The translations under genes were made by a program, and so were the position numbers. From Pseudoips prasinana (lineage: Eukaryota; Arthropoda; Insecta; Lepidoptera; Nolidae), in contig OX621237.1 of NCBI GenBank assembly GCA_951640165.1, forward strand, positions 4,588,001-4,652,000: DNA of 64,000 nt, read 5' to 3'. The notes beneath the pieces were generated by a model that worked only from the letters and a program-made list of their open reading frames with translations, had not been told where the DNA came from and ran no database searches. How positions within the stretch are numbered: position 1 is the first letter of the stretch; each line of letters opens with the position of its first letter. Below, one piece after another: positions 52,176 to 60,376 of the stretch.

Positions 52176-52326
52176 ACCACTTTAAATAGTATTAATACTC
52201 GGTGTAGTAGTAAATGCCTCCTAGACTGGTAAGAATTTAATAAATTCTAGTCACCTAAGACGAAACACGGGTCACGGGAAAAAAAGGAAAAGATTGTGAA
52301 ACTACCAGTAAGTAGAGGTACAATTG

Positions 52327-52668
52327 CCTCCATAGTCCAGCGGTAGATTTTGAGGTCCTGGGTTCAAATCCCAGGTCGGGCCAAAATGTGAATTTTTCTG
52401 TTGAGAAATTTTCTCAGTAACAGCCCGAAATCTGAGAGTTGGTGGTATTACACCTCTGTATTACAACACCGTAAAGCCGTCAGTTCTGTACTTGAGCTCT
52501 TTCCGGTCGTGTCGCTAGTCGTCCCATCAGATCATGAGAGTGATGGAATAGTAAGTACCTACCCCTGAGTTTGTGCAAAAACTTGTGCACTAAAATATGT
52601 CTCGCGAAGCTGGCTAAACTCTATTGGGACTAGCCACCGTGGCTGAAATTCGGCTACCGGACATTATT
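52327..52668 (+). mobile_element. SINE family B
   Basis: Head TGCCTCCATAGTCCAGCGGT (shortened), B-box GGTTCAAATCCCAGG, body GAGAGTTGGTGGTATTACAC, end ATTCGGCTACCGGACATTAT. Confidence 0.87.
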
Positions 52669-52669
52669 A

Positions 52670-52990
52670 AGTAGATGTATACCAATAGTAGGAACAAAAT
52701 GACTACGAGAGGTTGACGCCATACATACGAAATAAATTTTATAAAATTAAATTTGCTATAAATCACATTTCGACCGCAAAAAGAAAAGCAATCTTATTGA
52801 AAATCGTAGTATAACATTGCAATGCCCGCTACATATTGGACAGTGATTGATGTGCTCACACCGATTGCGCAATGGACTGTAAACCGATACATAAAACTTT
52901 ATGTTTTGGATTTTCCGAAGTTCGAAGCTAGGCAACTTGTGAAAAAACGCGCTTAACGAGTTTTAGATGATAGCATATATAGGTTTTTTC
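52670..52990. other. No gene seen
   Basis: AT-rich single-copy-looking DNA with no frame or motif of note. Confidence 0.4.
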
Positions 52991-52999
52991 TTAAGACTG

Positions 53000-53165
53000 A
53001 AATTTGCCAGAGAAATACAAAGGAAGTGAAGTCTATTCCTTTCTTAAAGGCCGGCAACGCGCAAGCAGACCCATTGGTGTTGCGGGTGTTCAAACTGTCC
53101 ATGGGCGTGGGTGCTTACATACCATCAACCCGGTAACCCACTTTCTTGTTTGCCTTTGTTATTCT
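53000..53165 (+). mobile_element. 3' end of a widespread lepidopteran retroelement
   Basis: It contains CTTTCTTAAAGGCCGGCAAC, GTTGCGGGTGTTC and CCATGGGCGTGG, a 3'-terminal block I recognise as common near lepidopteran genes. No coding part. The predicted 72-residue peptide is chance. Confidence 0.55.
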
Positions 53166-53201
53166 ATAACTAGCCTAGATCACAATTTTTTTATTTATAC
53201 A

Positions 53202-53521
53202 TCTATACATACATATAAATAAAATTGGAGTGTCTGTTTGTAATATTGAAATAACCGTTTTTTTCTACATAATATGAATATATATACGGTACCTACATCA
53301 AAATAACATTTTTTACAATTTTTGTCTGTCTGTCTGTCTGTTTGTTCCGGCTAATCTTGAAATGGCTGGACCGATTTTGACGGGACTTTTATTGGCAAGT
53401 AGCTGATGTAATAAGGAGTAACTTAGGCTACTTTTATTTTAGAAAAAATCTTTTATTTTAGAAAAAACAAAATATCAAAATAAACTAATTAACACGCGAA
53501 CGAGGTCGCGGGCACAGCTAG
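53202..53521 (+). mobile_element. Short Helitron H3 (320 bp), complete
   Basis: Starts TCTATACATACATATAAATA after A; ends CACGCGAACGAGGTCGCGGG, CACAGCTAG before T, with a GCGAACGAGGTCGC hairpin. It holds a (GTCT)n tract at about 53325. Non-coding. Confidence 0.86.
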
Positions 53522-53524
53522 TTT

Positions 53525-54600
53525 ATTAATAAAACTATAACACAGATGTTACAAAAACCGGTGTAACGATAATAGCTGCAGTAGTGTTTCCACTGTGTTG
53601 CAATTACTATCGCCTTCTTCCATAAAATAGTATGAATTACAAATTACTTATTTCAGTTTTAAAAATGCTAAAATTAAAACTAATATAAAATTCAAATATG
53701 GTACGACTTACAGATTATATAGTATTAATATACAATGAAATCTAAATGAAAATGCGTGAGTGGTGTCATGTGTGTTGCGAGCGCATAGTTTACGGTGACC
53801 GCTTTTTATCAAGATCGCTGTATGTTTAATTGCAAACTTCAGTATAAAAGGTATGTATATTTACAATAGTTTCCCGAAATACCAGTACCACTCTCTGTAC
53901 AATTATACCAAAAAATAACGTATTGTTTATTAAAAATCTTTCTAAACTACCCGGCAGCAGGAAACATCCTCTCGGACATCTAATTTAAAACGTGTAACTT
54001 AACAAATGACGGTAGTCTAAATAACTAAGCTGTGCGGTCACCCCCCACCACGAAACTCATCAGTCTCGTATCGACCTTCCTCGGGGTAAGACCTGCGGAC
54101 TGTCGAATTAAAAATTAACTACCGTAAGGCGCTAGACTCGAAATTTATCGGTCAGTCCACTTTGTTTATGGACGAACCAAACCTTTTAGGTGATTAGTTT
54201 AAGGTTTAAGGTGATTTATAGGTGGTGTATAGTTTAAAGTATTGTATTTATTTGAATTTCCTGGAGGTTTCGTAGATGTAATGATGTGCTAACAAAATCA
54301 TGTTGTATTTATTAACTGTTCACTTTTATCAGCTTACTAGTAATAATATTCTGGGATATTACATGACATACCCTAGTGTAGTTTTAGATATATATTTTAG
54401 AGATCTGTATCAAAATAAAATGAGAGCGATTTTGTAAACTTCAATTAAATTTTTGAGATGTGATTAAAGCTTTAAATTTCAAAAGTTTTGTTTTAAAGCT
54501 TTTGTATTTGTTTTGATCTTCAAAAAAGCAATATAGCCAATATGGCAATAAAAATGCCTATTTGCGCAATAATAAAAAGAACAAGTTCCATCTTAATCAT
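53525..54600. other. No gene seen
   Basis: AT-rich DNA over about 1.1 kb with no long frame. A GC-richer patch at 54040-54150 (CCACGAAACTCATCAGTCTC; TCGGGGTAAGACCTGCGGAC) matches no family here. Confidence 0.4.
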
Positions 54601-54719
54601 TTTCTTGTAATATGACTACTGAAAAAGTCAGATCAGTTTTAAAGGAAGAAATATGATGATGTAAAATCCGTTGATTTGTATAGTGTTGTGGAGAGGTCTC
54701 TTTAATTCGTTAACCGATA

Positions 54720-55722
54720 GTGAAACTTCCCATACGGCCAATAGAACCGTATTCAATGTACTACTAAACAACAGCAAACTGAAAAAAATCTGTTCAGTTT
54801 TGAAAGAAGAAGCAGGATAAACCCATGTTCTGTCTAGTGTTGTGGAGAGCGAGGCATTATCGACGGTATGATCCCTACGATTCGTTATTCATTTGTTTCT
54901 TATGATGCGCACGGAGCTGGAATGAACTCATACAATAACCTTTTTTCGAAAATCAAAACGAATTCCAATTTTAAACGCCATAAAAAAATATTAAGTACCG
55001 CTCGTTAGCTCCACACAAACTCAACTCTTGAGAAGTGAAACTTCCCATACGGCCAATAGAACCGTATTAAATGTACTACTACTAAACAACAGAAAACTGA
55101 AAAAAATCTGTTCAGTTTTGAAAGAAGAAGTAGGATAATCCCTCGTTCTGTCTAGTGTTGTGGAGAGCGAGGCATTATCGACGGTATGGTCCCTACGATT
55201 CGTTATTCATTTGTTTCTTTTGATGCGCACGGAGCTGGAATGAACTCATACAATAACCGTTTTTCTAAAATCAAAACGGATTCCAATTTTAAACGCCATA
55301 AAAAATATGAAGTACCGCTCGTTAGCTCCACACAAACTCAACTCTTGAGAAGTGAAACTTCCCATACGGCCAATAGAACCGTATTAAATGTACTACTACT
55401 AAACAACAGAAAACTGAAAAAAATCTGTTCAGTTTTGAAAGAAGAAGTAGGATAAACCCTCATTCTGTCTAGTGGTGTGGAGAGTGAGGCATTATCGACG
55501 GTATAGTCCCTACGATTTGTTTGTTTCTTTTGATGCATATAATCACCGCACGGAGCTGGAATCAACTCATACAATAACCGTTTTTCTAAAATCAAAACAA
55601 ATTCCAATTTTAAACGCCATAAAAAATATATGAAGTACCGCTCGTTAGCTCCACACAAACTCAACTCTTGAGAAGTGAAACTTCCCATTCGGCCAATAGA
55701 ACCGTATTCAATGTACTAGCCA
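54720..55722. repeat. Tandem array, unit about 317 bp, three units plus ends
   Basis: The marker GTGAAACTTCCCATACGGCC starts at 54720, 55035, 55352 and, with one change, 55675: periods 315, 317 and 323. Each unit contains GTTGTGGAGAGCGAGGCATT, ATCGACGGTAT and GAACTCATACAATAACC. A degraded unit precedes the array (about 54605-54719). A frame of 89 codons spans 55186-55455, but indels break it in the other units. The family is unknown. Confidence 0.9.
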
Positions 55723-55874
55723 AGAAAATTGGACGTAATCTGTAACGCGCCACTTTCTGCTGAAATACGACCCTGAAGCGTCGTGAGCGCCGCAATCGAC
55801 GCCCGCCGTACTTTGTTATACTGTTTTCCGCCAAAGAATTGTGAAATATAGATAATAAAGGGCATTGACTTTGT

Positions 55875-56130
55875 TGACGGGCCGGTTGGCGTGTTTGGTT
55901 CATGCTTGCTTTTCACGCCGGAGGTCGTGGGTTCGATTCCTACCTAGGACAGATATTTGTATGCTTGAACAAGTCTGTTTATCCTGAGTCTGGATGGAAT
56001 TATCAAACAAAAAGAAAGAAAGAAAAGTATTATATGTATCAGTTATCTGGTTTCCATAGTACAAGCTGTTTAGTTTAGGATCAGATGGCAGTGTGTGAAT
56101 AATGACCCAGGATATTATAATTATTATTAT
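55875..56130 (+). mobile_element. SINE family A
   Basis: Head TGACGGGCCGGTTGGCGTGT, B-box GGTTCGATTCCTACC, body ATCTGGTTTCCATAGTACAA, end GACCCAGGATATTATAATTA then (ATT)n. Confidence 0.88.
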
Positions 56131-56134
56131 TATT

Positions 56135-56630
56135 TGGACGATCATGTACAGAATGAAACAAAGTAAGTTATTCGATTGGAGGTTAGATTTATCCCGCCTA
56201 AAGAGTAGTTACCTCCGAGACCTAAATTGATCATGCTACAATTAAGAGACCAATTATTTAGATATGATTTACTATTTAGTAACCAACTTCATGAAGAAAT
56301 TAAGAAAGTTATTACTCCATTGTTTGTAAACCGACTTTAATGATATTTTTATATGATATAAAATGCTCTACGTGTTGTCCTATATAAATTTGGTTCAATT
56401 TAGTTGTGATACAAAAAATATGTTTCAAAAACAGCTGACTGCAATTATTTTTTTAATTTAATTTTTATACGCTTTTTACTCACAGAAAGAAATAGAAAAT
56501 ACTATTTTAATACTAAATATCTCAAAATTAACAAATATTCTAATTTCTCGCATGGTAATCAAGACACATTTTAGTAAAGTGTATAATTGTTTAATTAATT
56601 TTCTTTAATAATCTTGAAACACCGCCACCT
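56135..56630. other. No gene seen
   Basis: AT-rich DNA without frame or family match. Confidence 0.4.
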
Positions 56631-56872
56631 GGGTCTCTACCGGCTAAGTCACCGAACATCGCTTTCTTAAATGACGTTCAAATAAATAAAGTTAAAAATG
56701 ACTTTATCAATCGTTAAATCGGTTTCCATGAACACATGTGACGTCATAAATGGTCCGGAATCAATTGTCAACGTTGAAACCGATTTAACGATTGATTAAG
56801 TAATTTTCAACCTTTATTTATTTGAACGCCATTTAAGAAATCGATGTCCGGCGACTTAGCCGGTAGAGGCCC
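56631..56872. mobile_element. Inverted-repeat element M2, copy c (complete)
   Basis: Left arm GGGTCTCTACCGGCTAAGTC, right arm ending CTTAGCCGGTAGAGGCCC. Second-order arms AATCGTTAAATCGGTTTC / GAAACCGATTTAACGATT. The centre has GTGACGTCATAAATGGTCC. It is 242 bp, so about 30 bp longer than copy a. Confidence 0.86.
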
Positions 56873-57045
56873 TGATCCCAAACTATGCAGAGCAACTAAA
56901 ACTGATAAACTTGTATATTAAAGATCATAAATATTGTTGATAAATAACACCCAGACACCGAACAAATAATTGTGCTCATCACACAAAGATTTTTTCCTGT
57001 GTGGGGATCGAAGCCACAACCTCTGGCTCTACTATTAGTCTAGTC
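56873..57045 (-). mobile_element. Diverged SINE (A/C type)
   Basis: The minus strand has a weak B-box (GGCTTCGATCCCCACA), GTGTGATGAGCACAATTATT and a tail with TTAGTTGCTCTGCATAG, TTTGGGATCAG. It is diverged from both main families. Confidence 0.55.
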
Positions 57046-57149
57046 ACTAACTACTAGGTAAAAAATATTTTGTAACATGTAAAATATTTAAAGGCTAGGC
57101 TCTTATTGTAAATTTACATGTGATATGTGGTAAAAAATAAAAAAAATGA

Positions 57150-57310
57150 AAAAAGGCTTTTTATTCACGTAGACTTTAAAAAAGCGCTTGTAAATAGTCA
57201 GAACATGTTTGTAGTAATAAAGTTGTATACATTATTATTTCTAGTAACATCGATATTTAGGTACTTATTGTATGAAAACATTTATAAAATTTATATTATT
57301 ATAGCATATG
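57150..57310 (-). mobile_element. LINE 3' tail, family T1
   Basis: The plus strand starts AAAAGGCTTTTTATTCACGT, AGACTTTAAAAAAGCGC and continues through TTGTATGAAAACATTTATAA. The 66-residue peptide predicted here is within it. Confidence 0.78.
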
Positions 57311-57334
57311 GTAGAAGCAAGCGCTGAATAAAGC

Positions 57335-57366
57335 GTGGTATTTCACCTATAAAGGTGAAATACCAC
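57335..57366. repeat. Short perfect hairpin
   Basis: GTGGTATTTCACCT-ATAA-AGGTGAAATACCAC: 14-bp perfect arms. Isolated, no run of T after it. Confidence 0.85.
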
Positions 57367-57369
57367 TTC

Positions 57370-57860
57370 TTGCATGCAACAAATTTCGTACCGTAATCGG
57401 TAACACCTAAGATTACCACCCCTCTACTTCAAGCTTTGAAAGATCAAGTACCTGACGGTGGATTAGCTTGCAGACGTCTTTCGGTTTATCTTAGGTTTTA
57501 GTATAAAGTCCGCCACAACGTAGCTACATTACCCTCTTAGCATCTGCAATATTGCAGGATCAGAACAGCGTCCCATCTACATTTTATCGCGTTAATCTAT
57601 GTTGGATGGCGCAAAATGGTTAATATTCATGACAGTCTGCGGGCGGAGTGAAATTGGTTCACATTTTTTATGTCTACCACTCGAGTACAGTCAAACAAAA
57701 GTCTTCGGCGGTTCGCGGGGCCCGTAGATGCATATTCACAATTTTAGCGTGCCCTACTTTTTAAGCAAAACTTTTGTATACATTTGGTTTACCGCATGAA
57801 TATTTTTCCAGTTTGTTTTCATACTGAAAATTTCGTGTACTCTTTTATACTAACGTCGTC
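57370..57860. other. No gene seen
   Basis: Less AT-rich than its surroundings in parts, but no frame over 60 codons and no family match. Confidence 0.4.
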
Positions 57861-57862
57861 CT

Positions 57863-58041
57863 GAGGACCTACTGCCTAAGTTGCCAATCATCGGCTTCCA
57901 TGAGCACATATGACGTCATAAATGCTCCGGAATCGATTTTCAACGTCGAAGCCGATTGAACGAATGATTTGGTTATTTTTTAGCTTCAATGACCTGAACC
58001 CCGACCTCGATCACGATGATTGGGACTTAGGCAGTAGGTCC
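57863..58041. mobile_element. Inverted-repeat element, distant variant of M2
   Basis: The left end AGGACCTACTGCCTAAGT and the inverse of the right end (GGGGACCTACTGCCTAAGTC) match. The interior shares CATATGACGTCATAAATGCT, CCGGAATCGATTTTCAACGT with M2. The terminal 20 bases differ from M2, so it is a sister family. Confidence 0.75.
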
Positions 58042-58067
58042 CCTGGTGGTAAATTTGGTAACGGCGG

Positions 58068-58375
58068 TCAGTGTCTATATAAATTAGCCATCTGCGCGAG
58101 GCATATTACATATCGAGTGAGTGTCCGCACACAGGTACATTTTTTATTTCCTCGCTATCAAATTCAGTTTAGATAGGTTATCTGACATGACAGTAAAGAG
58201 GTCAGGTGCAGGATCAACCGAGTGACATGTTCTCTAAGGCACAGGATTCGAACACCACTAAATCCTGACTTTCTGCTTCTATTGAGAATTATTCTAAAGT
58301 GAAAAATCCCCATACCAGTTTACGCCCAACTCGGGGCTTGAATCCAGACATCGTTCGTAGTCATAGTCATAACTG
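58068..58375 (-). mobile_element. SINE family B, diverged
   Basis: The minus strand shows GGATTCAAGCCCCGAGTTGG (altered B-box) and a body with many changes. The 3' part near 58085-58120 keeps TATGCCTCGCGCAGATGGC. Confidence 0.6.
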
Positions 58376-58376
58376 T

Positions 58377-58630
58377 TTGACGGTCACCGTACCCCAGTTG
58401 GTAGTGCTCCTGCCTACGAAGCTGGTGGTCCTGGGTTCGAATCCCGGTAAGTGCAAATATTTGTGTGATGAGCACGAATATTTGTTTCTGAGTCATGGAT
58501 GTTTGCTATGTATTTAAGTATTTATCTATCTATATAAGTATGTATATCGTCGCCTGGTACCCATAGTACAAGCTTTGCTTAGTTTGGGGCTAGGATGATC
58601 TGTGTGACATTGTCCCCTAGATATTATTAT
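58377..58630 (+). mobile_element. SINE family C, complete
   Basis: Head TTGACGGTCACCGTACCCCA, B-box GGTTCGAATCCCGG, body ATATCGTCGCCTGGTACCCA, end GACATTGTCCCCTAGATATT then (ATT)n. Confidence 0.9.
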
Positions 58631-58654
58631 ATTACTACAAACAATTTAGTTGTC

Positions 58655-59290
58655 AAGTATAGTTTAAAATTTTGTAATAGGTTCTGCTACGCAATTTAGC
58701 TTTAATTGTTATTTTAAATTGATCGATTGACAGTTGGCAATGTCACTGAGAAGTTTGTTGTATACACTGCCCCGTAATAGAGTTACTGATTTTATAAAGA
58801 CGAGTAACTACAAGATTGTGTTTATTACGAGTATTAATGTTGTGTGTCTCATTTTTAGAGTTCCGTAGCCAAATAGCAAAAAACGGAACCCTTATAGATT
58901 CGTCATGTATGTCTGTCTGTCCGTCCGTCCGTATGTCACAGCCACTTTTTTCCGAAACTATAAGAGCTGTACTGTTGAAACTTGGTAAGTGAATGTATTC
59001 TGTGAACCGCATCAACATTTTTACACAAAAATAGAAAAAGAACAATAATTTAGGGGGGTCGCCATACATAGAACTGAAACTGTCATTGTCAAGTATAGTT
59101 TAAAATTTTGTAATAGTTTCTGCTACGCAATTTAGCTTTTATTGTTATTTTAAATTGTCGATTGACAGTTGGCAATGTCACTGAGAAGTTTGTTGTAGAC
59201 ACTGCCCCGTAATAGAGTTACTGATTTTATAAAGACGAGTAACTACAAGATTGTGTTTATTACGAGTATTAATGTTGTGTGTCTCATTTT
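58655..59290 (-). pseudogene. CR1-like reverse-transcriptase tail, duplicated around a GTCY element
   Basis: The segments 58655-58856 and 59089-59290 are about 97% alike by eye. On the minus strand each encodes THNINTRNKHNLVVTRLYKI, SNSITGQCxQQTSQ, the (Y/I)NTRNK..L...RL.K.......G motif found near the C-terminus of CR1-like reverse transcriptases. Between them lies the left part of a GGTTCCGTA element. Both copies end in a stop after TSQ. Dead fragment. Confidence 0.75.
58856..59082. mobile_element. GGTTCCGTA-type element with (GTCY)n, left part
   Basis: Matches 24551-24777 closely: AGAGTTCCGTAGCCAAATAG, GTCTGTCTGTCCGTCC and GGGGGGTCGCCATACATAGA. It then stops abruptly at the start of the duplicated LINE tail. 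Confidence 0.8.
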
Positions 59291-59539
59291 TTGGAAGTGT
59301 AACGTCTTTACGCACGCTTGACTTGAGAGTAAGCTGGCGAATGCGTGACGATAACGTTACGAAAAGTGTGATCGAGTTAGGCAAACGGAAGTGGAGAAGG
59401 AGATATTAATTAAGAGAGGGAGAGATATTCATTCAGATTAAATAATAATTAATTAATTAAAGAGGACAGTTACGTTTCGTTAATTACTGTAGGGCAAGAG
59501 AGAGAGGAACCAGCATACCTACATTTTCTTTTTCTCGTT

Positions 59540-59870
59540 TTCCTATAGCCAGTTAATTTTATATTAAGATCAGTCGTGCGATTGATCAATTTCTTATGCT
59601 CATACTGAATATTCTCATATATGTATATCTATAGTGAAGCAACAGATATAATTTTAATTTTTTGGACTTTTCTAAGAGAAACTCTATAACCAAGGTTACA
59701 AAGGTAAGATTACATAAAGCTCTTAAAGTTCTTTTTGTGGTCTCAGTATCAGCAGAATTTCCCCTGAGAAGAATCCCATAGGATATAATGCTGCGAAAGT
59801 TACAGAAATATACTATTCTAGCCGTATCTACATCCGTAAGTTCCTTTTTGTTTTTTTATTCTATGATAAC
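59540..59870 (-). pseudogene. CR1-like reverse transcriptase, post-catalytic part
   Basis: On the minus strand it reads DTARIVYFCNFRSIISYGIL, LRGNSADTETTKRTLRAL, then after a frameshift GYRVSLRKVQKIKIISVA and a degenerate piece. This matches the thumb region after the catalytic domain, where YF..F.S...YGI..WGN is typical. It lies upstream, in the element's sense, of the NTRNK tail at 59089-59290, so both probably come from one insertion. The plus-strand 69-residue frame here is a shadow. Confidence 0.7.
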
Positions 59871-60017
59871 AAGGCAAACAATATATCTATTGGAGATGTT
59901 GGCATACAATACAAAATTAGTAATAATATGTCTTTTTATTATCCTGTTGAACATGTCAAATTTAGAACGATTTTGTAACATAATAATATGTCATTAAATT
60001 ATAAATTTATAATAACA

Positions 60018-60160
60018 CTAGCGGACGCCCGTTTGTCCCGCGCAATACTTCGGGTAAAGTTAATAAATATAAATAAAAAAAATCTGTCACAATTGATTCA
60101 CAAACAACCAAAAATTCACGTTACATTTTGACACGCCGCAGCGTGTCATCACAAGTTCAA
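60018..60160 (-). mobile_element. Helitron 3' end fragment (H7)
   Basis: The minus strand ends GACAAACGGGCGTCCGCTAG followed by T. The left boundary is clear. The right boundary is not visible, since the SINE at 60163 follows. A palindrome TGACACGC-cgca-GCGTGTCA lies at about 60130. Confidence 0.55.
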
Positions 60161-60162
60161 GC

Positions 60163-60376
60163 TAACACACACGGCCATCTGATCCCAAACTAAGCAGAGT
60201 TTCTACTATGGAAACCAGATAACTGATATACTCCATTTCTTTTATATATACAGATAATTACACCGAAACTCAGGATAAAAATACGTGTTCATGCACACAA
60301 ATATCAGACTTGGGTTGGAATCGAACCCACGACCTGCAGCCTGAAAGGCAAGCATCTACCAACCACGCCCAGAGGA
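60163..60376 (-). mobile_element. SINE family A, inserted in the 3' end of the DUF7869-type gene
   Basis: On the minus strand: head CTCTGGGCGTGGTTGGTAGA, B-box GGTTCGATTCCAACC, end ATCAGTTATCTGGTTTCCAT, then CTTAGTTTGGGATCAGATGG. It supplies the last 35 or so codons and the stop of the gene's reading frame. Confidence 0.85.
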
